Source: Tretioscincus oriximinensis (lineage: Eukaryota > Chordata > Lepidosauria > Squamata > Gymnophthalmidae). From it: 64,000 nt of DNA. The position numbers and the translations under genes are program-made. Below, in pieces: positions 1 to 10,030 of the stretch; position 1 is the stretch's first letter, and each line of letters begins with the position of its first letter. Location of the stretch: assembly GCA_022410635.1 (NCBI GenBank), contig JAJVDF010000463.1, positions 199,453-263,452 on the forward strand. The letters are read 5' to 3'. The notes beneath the pieces are model-generated. The model made no database searches and was not told where the DNA came from. It saw only the letters and a list, made by a program, of their open reading frames with translations.

Positions 1-454
1 CATCTTGTGGGTCAAGGCTGCCGGCTTGGAAGCTGCAGCTGGTCAAAATGCAGCAGCTCGGTTACTAACTGTCACACAGCTGGCTGGACACACATCATGT
101 CAATTCAATCCTAAAACAACTGACTGCCCTTTTGCTTCCAAGCCCAGCTCAGGGTATTAAGTTGATGTACAAAGCACTAAACTGCCTTAAATAGCTGAAA
201 AAACCCACTTCCTCCCATACTAGGATGATGCCAAAAACTGGGGACAGGAATTTTGCATTTTAATGGGCTTGGGGAAAAGAGGAATATTAACCAGGTGCAG
301 GAAATGGCTGTAGCTTCTGATGAAGAAAAAGCAATAATTTCCCACAACTCCTAAAACTGCATAATTCCTGCCCCCTTTTAATGAACACCCTATTTTGGAC
401 AGATCTACCTGCATCCTAAGATGTTATGTATCTTGATGGTCTAACCCACCTGCA
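1..454. other. Anonymous non-coding sequence
   Basis: No repeat family, convincing ORF or RNA gene was recognised here. The only long ORF is 64 codons on the minus strand and has no familiar motif. Confidence 0.5.
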
Positions 455-574
455 GGCAGTCCCAGTGAACCTTATTCTGGGTTATATCTCAGGACACATC
501 TTTTGCCATCAACATGCTTACAGGCTCCTATTCAGGGATATAGCCCAGAATAAGATGCAGTGGGGACAGGACCA
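455..574. mobile_element. Palindromic MITE, family A, copy 1
   Basis: The two ends are inverted copies of each other. The left end carries CTTATTCTGGGTTATATCTC and the right end is its near-complement (CAGAATAAG preceded by ATATAGCC). The outer ends read GTCCC-type on the left and GGGGACAGGACC on the right. The same arms recur at 2222, 30986, 35647, 38299, 55556 and 57272. There is no coding capacity. No clear target duplication was seen, so the superfamily is unknown. Confidence 0.75.
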
Positions 575-670
575 CAAGTGAAAACCCCGCTTTTCCACAT
601 CCATGAAAGCAGCAAAATTACTAGTTTCTTTGCAGTAACTGTACTCATGGAGAGGACACGACCCCATTTG

Positions 671-706
671 AGGCCTGCCATAGTCTACACTATGTAGAAA
701 AAAGTA
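671..706 (+). repeat. Fragment of palindromic MITE family A
   Basis: This contains the inner arm segment GCCTGCCATAGTCTACACT found in other family A copies, but the outer arms are missing. It lies about 100 bp from the complete copy at 455-574. Confidence 0.55.
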
Positions 707-726
707 GTCAAAAGGGTGTTGACACG

Positions 727-840
727 TAGAAAGGCCTTCTCAGTGGTATCCCCCAGGTTATGAAACCGAGATTCCACCTTCTGAGATGCTGCATTGGACA
801 GGCACCCTCATTTGATGTGTTTAGACATCTTACGAATACA
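727..840 (+). pseudogene. L2-like LINE 3' coding fragment
   Basis: Translation gives a KAFSVVSPRL-type stretch. It corresponds to the GRAFSVVAPRLWNSLP block near the C-terminus of the L2-clade LINE at about 51590 in this window. The fragment is short, in-frame stops follow, and no reverse transcriptase motif remains. This is a homology call on one motif only. Confidence 0.4.
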
Positions 841-1082
841 CATCTGTACACCAGTGGCGATGAGAATACTCTTTCCCCATGCAGGCATTGCTGTTTCCAG
901 GTGCTTTTATAACTATTATATATGGTGATATCCTCAGGTACAGGGCAAGACAATCAGGGAATGGAAGACAGTGTGTATACATACATACATAAACACACAT
1001 ATATAGATATATACAGTATATGGAAATGCTGCAGCAGCACACCAGATCAGTCACCTGATTACCACTCACCTGGGATGCTCAG

Positions 1083-2052
1083 NNNNNNNNNNNNNNNNNN
1101 NNNNNNNNNNNNNNNNNNNNNNNNNNNNNNNNNNNNNNNNNNNNNNNNNNNNNNNNNNNNNNNNNNNNNNNNNNNNNNNNNNNNNNNNNNNNNNNNNNNN
1201 NNNNNNNNNNNNNNNNNNNNNNNNNNNNNNNNNNNNNNNNNNNNNNNNNNNNNNNNNNNNNNNNNNNNNNNNNNNNNNNNNNNNNNNNNNNNNNNNNNNN
1301 NNNNNNNNNNNNNNNNNNNNNNNNNNNNNNNNNNNNNNNNNNNNNNNNNNNNNNNNNNNNNNNNNNNNNNNNNNNNNNNNNNNNNNNNNNNNNNNNNNNN
1401 NNNNNNNNNNNNNNNNNNNNNNNNNNNNNNNNNNNNNNNNNNNNNNNNNNNNNNNNNNNNNNNNNNNNNNNNNNNNNNNNNNNNNNNNNNNNNNNNNNNN
1501 NNNNNNNNNNNNNNNNNNNNNNNNNNNNNNNNNNNNNNNNNNNNNNNNNNNNNNNNNNNNNNNNNNNNNNNNNNNNNNNNNNNNNNNNNNNNNNNNNNNN
1601 NNNNNNNNNNNNNNNNNNNNNNNNNNNNNNNNNNNNNNNNNNNNNNNNNNNNNNNNNNNNNNNNNNNNNNNNNNNNNNNNNNNNNNNNNNNNNNNNNNNN
1701 NNNNNNNNNNNNNNNNNNNNNNNNNNNNNNNNNNNNNNNNNNNNNNNNNNNNNNNNNNNNNNNNNNNNNNNNNNNNNNNNNNNNNNNNNNNNNNNNNNNN
1801 NNNNNNNNNNNNNNNNNNNNNNNNNNNNNNNNNNNNNNNNNNNNNNNNNNNNNNNNNNNNNNNNNNNNNNNNNNNNNNNNNNNNNNNNNNNNNNNNNNNN
1901 NNNNNNNNNNNNNNNNNNNNNNNNNNNNNNNNNNNNNNNNNNNNNNNNNNNNNNNNNNNNNNNNNNNNNNNNNNNNNNNNNNNNNNNNNNNNNNNNNNNN
2001 NNNNNNNNNNNNNNNNNNNNNNNNNNNNNNNNNNNNNNNNNNNNNNNNNNNN
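1083..2052. other. Assembly gap (970 N)
   Basis: A continuous N run. The left flank ends in a CATA/TATA-type low-complexity stretch. The right flank starts with a GGA trinucleotide array and GC-rich DNA, so the gap probably hides a GC-rich or simple-repeat region. Long ORFs drawn across it are artefacts. Confidence 0.95.
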
Positions 2053-2470
2053 GGAGGAGGAGGAGGAAGAGGAGAATGGCGCCAGGGCGGCAGTGGAGTA
2101 GGAACAGAAGGGCGGGGCCGGTGCTTGAGAAAGCGCGTGTGTGAACCGGGGGAAGGACAATGAGGCAAGGCAGCAGGCGGAGAGGGCGGGGCAGGCACTG
2201 ACTTAACGGCCGTATTACCACGGAGTCACTGAGCTTTCTTCTGGGCTTTGTCTCGGAATCGGGGGCCTGCCATAGTCTACGCTGACGTGTGGACGGCCAA
2301 GCTCTGGACCGAGAGAGGCATCCCAGAATAAGGCTCATCGTCCCAGACAAACAGCACACGAACCAGAGCGCGGCAACTACCGCATTTTCGTTAATTACCG
2401 CTCCACCCCTTAGAGCATGACTGGCCACGCCCACCCGCGTCACAATTTCTCCGTCCTTTTGGCTCCCCTC
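2053..2470. promoter_or_regulatory. CpG-rich block with GC boxes; candidate CpG-island promoter
   Basis: The sequence right of the gap is GC-rich and rich in CpG, unlike most of the window. Two Sp1-type GC boxes with GGGCGGGG cores lie near 2110 and 2184. CpG remains frequent to about 2460 (for example GAGCGCGGC and CCCGCGTCAC). A family A MITE inside it (2222-2348) still has CpG where other copies have TpG or CpA, which suggests low germline methylation. This fits a CpG-island promoter whose body lies partly in the gap. No first exon or splice donor could be assigned, and direction is unknown. Confidence 0.45.
2222..2348. mobile_element. Palindromic MITE, family A, CpG-retaining copy
   Basis: The left arm (CACTGAGCTTTCTTCTGGGC) and the right arm (CCCAGAATAAGGCTCATCG) are imperfect inverted repeats. 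The centre reads GCCTGCCATAGTCTACGCTG. Compared with copies at 30986, 55556 and 57272, several sites keep CG where those copies have CA or TG. Confidence 0.75.
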
Positions 2471-3501
2471 AGCACTAGATCCAATATACGTACACATATG
2501 TAGAGCTTTGGTATGGGTGCCAACCTTCTTTACCCACATATGCATTATGATTGCATGCCACTTATAGACGGACCCCCCCCAGACACCTTCCTGCATGCAG
2601 AAAAAATGTTTCCTCTGGGCTGGACTGGGTACAGATTGGCTAAAGAGGCAGCCTCCTTCTCGGGGCTAGCTACTCTGCTGACTAGGAGCTGTAGAAGAGG
2701 CTGCCTGCTGCTCAGGCTATGATTCCCAGCAGACCCCAACACCAGCACAAAAGCAGCTCTGTTTCCCTTTTTTTGATATTTGGGCTGTTGCTGCTGCAAG
2801 CTTCATGAGGCTGCTGGGCATCCAAGCTTTTATAATAAGCACTTATTGTGAAAAAAAAATTGTAGAAAAGCAGGCAGAAATACAACTTAAAACAATACAA
2901 CAGGAAACAGGAATTTTGCCAGGAGGTAGAGATTCAGAAAAGTGACATTTTGTTGACGTGGAGCCCTCACTTTTGTTTTCAGGTGGTGTGACTATCTCGC
3001 TGTAGGACATTGTATTATGGTATTTCATTTTAAATTTCTTTGTCATTATTTTGTACCTGTGAACACTTACCTTTATTGATACCCTGGGCAGTACTGCATT
3101 AGAGCCATTGAGGAAGATCTCCTGCCTTTGTTTTGGTTGAAATACAACTAGCCACATTGCAGACTGAAGAAGTTTGGGACCCAAGCTCTCTGTGCCTGAC
3201 TCTCTCGTGGACATTCTTTTATTGTTCTAACTTTATTTCCTTTTATTCAACCTAGAATGGTTCATAATTTGTCAACAATAATAAAACTAACAGCTTCAGG
3301 TTGCTCATATTCAGGCAGATTTTATGTTTCTATAGTTCTTACTTGTATTTCTGCCTGCTTTTCTATGCCATGTTTTCACAATGACAAATGCTTATTTAAA
3401 AGCTTGGATGCCCAGCAGGTTCATGAAGCTGGCAGTAATAACAGCAGCCCAAATGTGAGAAGGCCGGGAGGGAGCTGTTGTTGTGCTGGTGGTGGAGCCT
3501 G

Positions 3502-3515
3502 CTGGGAAATGTAGT
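3502..3515 (-). promoter_or_regulatory. ZNF143/Staf-like motif
   Basis: On the minus strand the sequence reads ACTACATTTCCCAG. This resembles the established ZNF143/THAP11 site (ACTACAATTCCCAGCATGC type). It sits in the right arm of the inverted-repeat element. The left-arm partner (GATTCCCAGCAG near 2720) is degraded. Confidence 0.35.
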
Positions 3516-3567
3516 CTGAGCTGCGGTAAACCTCTTCCAGCCTGCCTGCATGAGGCCCTGTCAATGG

Positions 3568-3581
3568 ACTACAGCTCCCAG
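3568..3581 (+). promoter_or_regulatory. ZNF143/Staf-like motif
   Basis: ACTACAGCTCCCAG matches the core of the ZNF143 site. It lies about 55 bp from the motif at 3502, in the opposite orientation. No occupancy can be inferred from sequence alone. Confidence 0.3.
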
Positions 3582-3690
3582 CCTGCACAGCAGCTAACCC
3601 TGGGAGGGAGAAACCCACTTCAGCCAATCAGTGCCTAGCCCCACCCACAAAAACAAGTTTTCTGCTCATATGAAGGTGGCTGGGGACAGG

Positions 3691-4404
3691 TTTATACATT
3701 TTATACTTCTGTACTTCAGTTCAGCACATTTTTTCTGTTTTCTTTTTCGCTTTCAGTTGTTTTCGCAGACACACACACAGAAATAAAGTAGTGGAAAATA
3801 TTACTAAAGTATTTGTCTAATTCAAGAGAATTCTTTTTATTTATTATTTTAAAGGCTAAATTATCATGATTGCCCTAAAACATACGTAATGTATTTTTGT
3901 TCTATATTGACCAAGGTCCTTAATGAAATTATTTCATATCTTCATCATTTAATAAGTTGAAAGTGATTACATATTCATAAATCATTTATGTCTTTCCATC
4001 TCAGCAGCACTTAGGACAGCTATAGAAGTTGGTCTATTAAATATTAACCTTTTTTTGCTGTGTCAGGAGTCTTAACCTTTCTCACGGCACTGGAATATTT
4101 TTTTNGGGGGGGAAGGGGGGTCCCATAAGAGTGATGAGTGAAGCTCTATACTAAGTTATGTGTTCTTAAAAAATATTTAAACTATTTCAAAATGTTCACA
4201 AACAAAAGAGTTGGCTAGAATATTTGATAAACTTTATAATTGTCAGTGCAGAACTACAATAAATCATTTACAGTATTAATATTTTACTTTCCAAATTTAC
4301 TGGAAGGACAACATGATTTTCCAAAGGACATCAATTATTTAACACTTTTAGCAAGCCTGAGATTGTCAGCAATAATGCTTTCTGTAGTAATCTTGGCTTG
4401 CCAC
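3691..4404. other. Anonymous AT-rich non-coding sequence
   Basis: No repeat or ORF was recognised. The block is AT-rich, with a short CA run near 3770 and a homopolymer G stretch with an N near 4105. Confidence 0.45.
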
Positions 4405-4925
4405 CCATAAGAACATAAGAGGAGCCCTACTGAATGGGGCTACAGCCCATAAGTCCATCTGTCTCTCATAGCGTCCCACCAAATGTACCTGGGCAGTCTA
4501 AAGCGGAAGGCAAAGCCCATGCCTTGACACCCTTTAAATGGTGTTTCAGGAATACTACCTATTTTTCAATCCTAAAAGCCTGTCTTTCATGAATTTATCT
4601 AATCCTATCTTGAAGCTATCCAGGCTACTAGCTACTACCACCTCTTCTGGAAGTGAATTGCATGACCAATGACCCTTTGGGTGAAATAATGTCTCTCCTT
4701 GTCTGGCCTTACTCTTCCCCCCATCAGCTTCAAGATGTGTCCCCCAGTCCTAGCATTGCGTACAGCATTTTTTCTCTCTATTATATACCTCTGTTAGGTT
4801 ACGTCTTAACTCCCATCTTTTGAGGCTCAGGAGGCCTAAACATCGCAGCCTGATTTCATAAGGCAGGTGTTCCAGTCCCTTGATTGTTCTTGGGGCCCTC
4901 TTTTGTTTCAGTGAAATAGTGATTT
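4405..4925 (-). pseudogene. CR1 LINE 3' end with ORF2 C-terminal relic
   Basis: On the minus strand a degenerate coding segment (about 4920-4750) translates to GLEHLPYEIRLRCLGLLSLK followed by RWELRRNLTEVY. This is the conserved C-terminal region of CR1 ORF2. It is followed by the CR1 3' UTR, ending at the CATAAGAACATAAG octamer-type terminus near 4405. The copy is 5'-truncated as is usual for CR1 and broken by stops. Reverse transcriptase and endonuclease are absent. A SINE lies directly beyond its truncated 5' end. Confidence 0.8.
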
Positions 4926-4937
4926 CTATATCTTTTA

Positions 4938-5262
4938 CAGATAGCTCAGCTGGGAGATCGGGTTTCCAAGCCCTGTGTCGGATGTGGGGAAGGGTGAGCA
5001 CCTTCCATTAGCCTGTAGCTCTAGCCAACCCAGCTATTCTAAAGCAAGAATTGCAAGAAATTGCAACAGATGGCAAGTAGATAAATGGGAACCACCATAG
5101 CCTGGTGGGGAAGATAGAATGCAAGCCTTCAGGCGAAATATATTCTTGTAAACCGCTTTGAGTCCCTTTGAAAGGTGAGAAAAGCCGTGTATAAGAACCC
5201 AGTTCTTCTTCTTTGCCTTCGTCTTCTCCTTCTCCTCCTTCTCCTCCTCCTTCTCCTTCTGT
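4938..5262 (+). mobile_element. tRNA-derived SINE, type S1 (head H2, Bov-B-like tail)
   Basis: The head has ATAGCTCAGC (A-box-like) and GGGTTTCCAAGCCC (B-box-like). The body carries the CACCTTCCATTAGCCTGTAG and GGGAACCACCATAGCCTGG blocks. The tail has GCTTTGAGTCCCTTTGAAAG and ends in a pyrimidine (TTC/TCC)n run. About 24 bp between the boxes are missing compared with the copies at 28928 and 57733. Confidence 0.8.
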
Positions 5263-5782
5263 CTCAGATTTAGGGCCCACATCTGTTTCACCTTTGGGCC
5301 ACACAAATCTGCACATATGGGCTTGTATGATCACACTCCAAGCTGCTTTGCTCTGTTTGGACTGCATAGAATTTGAGCTGGATTAAGAGGCCATAATCCA
5401 GATTTCTGGTAGTACCAGCTAGTTTTACTAATGAATCAGCTGGCCTAAAGGCTGTGTGATTTGAGACTGATCTTTGCCTGGAGTGTGCTAGTCATACCCC
5501 TATAGCTGCCATAATCAGAGCTTTAAAAGAGCTGGGATGTGAAGCATGAGTGGGAGTAGATTTGGGCAGGAATGGACATAAGTCAGTGGAGGTTGGGGGA
5601 GCCACTGACAGAGAGAAACATCATATAGTCCTACAAGCCCTCTCAATGCTTCCCCATGCGTCCCTGTAAAATTTCGGGACTCTTCTGATATTTGCCACTA
5701 TTTGCTCCTCCCTCTGTTCTGACCTTTGTGGTTCCTCACCCAGTGGTGGGGTTTGAGCTGTGTGGGTCTCCATCCCTTAAGG
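5263..5782. other. Anonymous non-coding sequence
   Basis: No repeat, ORF or RNA gene was recognised between the SINE and the next MITE. Confidence 0.45.
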
Positions 5783-5983
5783 TAGGCTGACCAGATGACC
5801 CCTTTTTTGGTGGTGGTGGTGGTTGAAAGCCCTTTTTGGGGTTCCTCCCATTTTTTTCTGAGGAAAAATAAATTAAAAAAAATTAAAAAAAATTGAAAAA
5901 AAATATTTTTTTGAAAAACCTTTTCTCAGAGGCACCCCAAAACTGGGTTTTCAACCCCCCCCAAGTGAACATCTGGTCTGTTC
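5783..5983. mobile_element. hAT-like hairpin MITE, family B
   Basis: Starts TAGGCTGACCAGATGACCCC and folds back through GGTTGAAAGCCC and the complementary GGGTTTTCAACCC. The centre is A/T-rich. The right terminus is eroded (CATCTGGTCTG). Copies at 27406 and 59059 have perfect 8-bp target duplications, which places the family near hAT. Confidence 0.75.
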
Positions 5984-6147
5984 AAGTAGGACAGTGGCAG
6001 TGGTGATGGGGTTGTGGGCAGCACATTCCAGGCTAAAATTGGTTTCAGATCCTTTAAGGCTGGCCTGAGGGAGGCCTAATTTCTGTGGTGTGACCAGAGA
6101 CTCTGGCTGTCTATTTCCACACAGTGGGATCGGCTTTGTTATTGGGG

Positions 6148-6482
6148 TAGGGTTGCCATACGTCCCGGTAAACCGGGACATTCACGGTTTTAGGGACAAT
6201 TTTATTGTCCTGGCTGGATTTTAAAAAAAAGTTTTAAAATCCCGGGTTGCCGCTCCCCACCCCACCCCCCCCCCCCCCCCCCCCCCCCCCCNCCCCCCCC
6301 CCCCCCCCCCCCACTCCCGCCACTCCTGCCGCTCCACTCCCCCCCGCCGCTCCCCCCCACACGCTGCCGCTCCCCCTCCACCGCAGCTGCGCGCGTGCGC
6401 ATTGANGCTTGTGAGACAGGCAGGAAAGACGTTCTGCCTGTCTCGCTACAAGCGTCCGTATGTGCATGCGCGTGCAACCCTA
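6148..6482. mobile_element. hAT-like non-autonomous element, family C, with 8-bp TSD
   Basis: The termini are inverted: TAGGGTTGC at the left and GCAACCCTA at the right. The flanks TATTGGGG (6140-6147) and TATTAGGG (6483-6490) form an 8-bp target duplication with one mismatch. Inside are a poly-C run with an N and a local hairpin (GAGACAGGCAG and CTGCCTGTCTC). There is no transposase. Confidence 0.75.
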
Positions 6483-6490
6483 TATTAGGG

Positions 6491-8329
6491 AGAATAAAGT
6501 AGCTACTATAGGAAGCAGGTGTACCTTTTCCACAAAGTGCTTAAGACAGCTACCAGTGTTGCCCTGTGCTTTATTCTTGAGCAGAGTAAACGTGCTTTTA
6601 GCTATCCCTGTGATGTTGCCTTTCTAATACTTACCATCTCCGTTACACTTATTCACACCAGCCTATTTGTTGCTCACCACTGCAATTTCAGTCAATGATT
6701 AACTTGATCATTTGTATGAAGGAAATGTGAAAAATAAATGTACCATAATTTGCACCTGAATAACCCATGTTGCGGCGAGCGACACTGTAAGTGACATGAG
6801 TGCACCAAATAAGTCCATCATCTCAAACTGAGGTGATTGGATAGGATGCACAAAGCTCATTTCATATCACCGCCACCAACAGACACCCTGGGCTAAGCTG
6901 TTGAGGCCACTGCTGTGGCAACTGCTGAAGCCCTGTGTGATCCACCTGTGGGTTGGCAAGACTTGGGACGAGCCAATTGAGACTGCTGACTGCTCTAAGC
7001 TAATGGACAGCAACACCCTGTACTGGTGGGGGGTTGGGTTGGCCCACCGTGAGCCACTGGGTGTGTGGACCTTGCTCGCTACATCACTCGCATTTTTGTG
7101 GCCTTTTCACTAGTAAAATTTTATATTAAGTCCTCATATTTCTGAAACATGTAACACATCCCATGAATATATAAAGTTACTGTTTAATTGCCTGGGGAAA
7201 TGGAGCTGAAAGCAGTTAAGAAACAGTAAAAAAACCCTCAGTTTCTAAGCCAGGAACAGGCTTCTGAAAAGGTAGCAAAGTGAATGAATAATCAGGTTGT
7301 TTGAGCAGATCAGAGGAAAACCAGAATAGAGTGTACTTTTTCTATCAGATGAAACCGCCTTGGTGCAAGGACCTTGTGGAAGATTCCATGTCATTGGTAA
7401 ATCTTGTCACACCAGACTATGGTTCTCTCCATGGAGATGCTGACCTATTAAAGCAGCCTCTTACAGCGTAACTGTGCTTGCAGAGAACTAGTGCTACTTC
7501 ATTGCACCAAAAGGAACAGGTGTGTCTCTGGCTATTAATATAAAAGGGCTACCTGGAATGGTCTGTTTAGCATCCCTGCAATGAATAGCCAGACAGCAGT
7601 AGGGCAGCTTTTCTCTTATAGCCCAATGATTATTAGGAACTTATACCATCAGAAGATGGAGTTGCAGGGCTTTACTTGGAAACTGGTGTCAGGTGCATAT
7701 TTCTTCCCTCTAGGTGATCCCAAACAACTGCAGCAGGTGATATGGGGATTTTGATAGTAATGTTCTACAAGCTTGGCTACTCACCTCTTACTGCAATTGG
7801 ATGAAAACATACCATGTCACATGAAGGCCTGCAAATGCTCTGTTCTTGCTCCTCCCCGACTCAGTGTAAAAACAAAAGTAAATTTAAGAATGCTTACAGG
7901 ACAGTTGGGGGAGGGGTGATGCAATTAACAATGTGACTGCAGCATTTCAGGGTTTTTTTTTTTACTTTTACTGTTCCAGAATCAAACTGCAAATCAAACT
8001 TTCCATTCCTCTCTCCCTCATTCCAATTTAAGAGTCATCCATTTTGCTTGTCACCTTGTTGCTCAGTCATACAATATCAAAAGCTCCCTCTGCTGGATGG
8101 TTAGTTTAGGGCGACAGACGCTCTTGTAAACTTGAAAATATAATTCAGTCAGATGTTCGACCTTGCAGTAACAGTTTGTGTAAGCCTACACTCACATGTT
8201 GCGAAAAGAAAAAACAGCACAAAAGAACCTAAGAAACACTCATGCTCGTTTCATCTCTAATGTACATATTATAGCCAAGACTATTCATAAAAGAGGAAGG
8301 GGTAGACTAGCAATTTTACAGAAATTATT
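6491..8329. other. Anonymous non-coding sequence
   Basis: No repeat family recognised. The longest ORF (6901-7113, plus) has no familiar domain. The region 6880-7100 is richer in GC than its surroundings. Confidence 0.45.
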
Positions 8330-8960
8330 TCTTTTATTTATTTATTTGCATTTCTATACTGCCCTTGTACCTAGACTGACCAAATTTTCTGAGACCCAAA
8401 CCGGGGTAATTAATATTAATGCTAATTTGCATATTCATAAATATGCAAATTACCCACCAAAATGCGTTCTCTTCCAAAATTCCTGCACGAGAAATCGGTG
8501 AAGCACATGATAATTTTTTTAAGTGTGTGAGAATTTTTAAACTGAGAATTTTTGGAATACAACAGAATTTTTTAAATTTTTTTACAGAGGGGAAGGTGCT
8601 TTAAAATCTGCCCCCAGTTGCCAGGACCCCCTAGTGGTGGTGCAGCGATTTTTTTTTAAAGTGTGCGAGAAGGTTTTGAAGTGTGTGAGAATTTTTATTT
8701 TTTACTGAGTGGAGGGTGCCTTCAGGAGCTGGTCCCAGATGCCAGAGCCCCCTAGTGGTGCTGCAGTGAATTTTTTTTNAAAAAAAATTTAAATCTTTTT
8801 TTTTATTTTTTTTTATTTTTTTTTCCTCAGCAAAAATTGGGTTCCCCCCAAAAGGGGGCATCTGGTCAGCCTACCTATATCTGAAGGTCTCAGAGCAGCT
8901 AACACTGAAAACAGAACAACATATTAAAACAAATATGCAAATAAATAAAGCAAATGAACA
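8330..8960 (+). repeat. Family R retroelement-like repeat, split by a MITE
   Basis: 8330-8371 (T/A-rich start, CTATACTGCCC) and 8874-8960 (CTGAAGGTCTCAGAGCAG) together match the beginning of the family R copy at 45140. The hAT-like element at 8372-8873 separates the halves, so it inserted after the R copy. Confidence 0.6.
8372..8873. mobile_element. Long (502 bp) version of hAT-like MITE family B
   Basis: Left terminus TAGACTGACC and right terminus GGTCAGCCTA match family B. The interior is larger than in other copies. It holds a roughly 130-bp direct duplication, each unit carrying CCCCCTAGTGGTG (8627 and 8747) followed by a T-rich run. The ends fall within a family R repeat. A clear 8-bp TSD is not visible. 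Confidence 0.65.
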
Positions 8961-9183
8961 ATTCCACCTGTGAAACATTTTAAGGTGGATTTTTTTACGG
9001 CATGTGAATTGAGCTGAATGGCTCTGCTACACATAAATTTTAATCCAACATCAATCCATCTTCAAAGTGAGAGACTAGTTATTTTTCTCCCACATTATCT
9101 AATTAAAAGGGAAAAATTCTGTGTTAGATAAGTTTCTTTTCTTTTACGTTTGCTGATCCATTTGCTCACTGTGAAAATAGAAT

Positions 9184-9777
9184 AAACTAGAGAAAGTTCA
9201 AAGGAGAGTTGCAAGGATGGCGAGTGGTCTGGAAATGATCATATCCTATGATAAATCTTTAAAGGATCTAGGAATGTTTAGTCTGTAAAAGAGAAGACTG
9301 AGAAGAGATGGCTGTCTACAAATATCTAAAGGGCTGCCACATGGTTGAGCCCTTTAGATATTTAGATATCACACAACACAAGGACCAGAGGGCACTCCTT
9401 AAAACTGTTGGGTAGAAAAGTGAGAACAGACAAAGGAAAGTATTTTTTCACCCAGAGGGTCATCGGCCTGTGGAATTTACTTCCTGAAGAGGTAGTGGTA
9501 GCTAACAGCTTGCATAGTTTCAAGACAGGACTAGACAGGTTTATGGACAGCAAGGGTATAAATGGATACTAGGATGGATGTCTGGATGTTGCCTCTGGGA
9601 TGGAGCAACAGGCAGGACTCCAGAGATACCATTTTCAGGGAGTCATGAACAGGAGCATATTTTGCTTTCCTCTGTTCAGACTGCCCAGGTGCATCTGGTG
9701 GGCCTCTGTGTGGGACAGAATGCTGGACTTGATGGGCTGTGGCCTGATCCAGTATGGCTCTTCTTATGTTCTTAACT
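9184..9777 (+). pseudogene. CR1 LINE 3' end with ORF2 C-terminal relic
   Basis: The plus strand encodes remnants of the CR1 ORF2 C-terminus: the frame around 9420-9560 reads through VRTDKGKYFFT-type and GLWNLLPEEVV-type segments. The CR1 3' UTR then ends in CTTCTTATGTTCTTA. The copy is 5'-truncated and has frameshifts. At 9320-9363 a perfect 16-bp inverted repeat replaces normal coding sequence. Another CR1 end of a different subfamily follows immediately. Confidence 0.8.
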
Positions 9778-10030
9778 AGAAACAATGAAATGAAACGGTA
9801 AGGAAGTAGATACTGATGAGATATCAGAAACAAATTTCTGACAGTAAGGATGATAAATCAGTGGAATAGGTTGCCACAGGAGATGGTGAGTTCTCCTTTG
9901 CTGGAAGTTTTCAAACAGAGGCTGGACAGCCATCAGTCTGGGATGGTTGAGTGAATTCTGTTATGAGCAGGTTGTTGGATCACATGACTCAGGAGGTCCC
10001 TTCCGACTCTATGAGTCTATGGTTCTATAT
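9778..10030 (+). pseudogene. CR1 LINE 3' end, second subfamily
   Basis: The translation includes FLTVRMINQWNRLPQEM-like and LLEVFKQRLDSHQSGM-like segments, typical of the very C-terminus of CR1 ORF2. The 3' UTR ends in GGTCCCTTCCGACTCTATGA and the ATTCTATG-type terminus seen in bird and reptile CR1. It begins exactly where the previous CR1 copy ends, so one copy landed at the tail of the other. Confidence 0.75.

Larger units (their letters stand above)
2571..3690. mobile_element. 1.1-kb element with ~320-bp inverted arms (foldback/DNA-transposon-like)
   Basis: The left arm (about 2571-2893) and right arm (about 3335-3690) are inverted copies, roughly three-quarters identical by eye. Shared landmarks are CCCCAG-CACCTTC at the outer ends, GATTGGCT, GCTGCTGGGCATCCAAGCTT or its equivalent, and AGAAAAGCAGGCAGAAATAC at the inner edge. 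The ~440-bp centre has no recognisable coding sequence. Such long arms are typical of foldback elements or non-autonomous DNA transposons. No target duplication was recognised, so an inverted segmental duplication is the alternative. Confidence 0.7.

Noticed and set aside
922..2596. Long ORFs of 364-505 codons on both strands
   Set aside because: They run through the 970-N gap. The readable ends have no domain.
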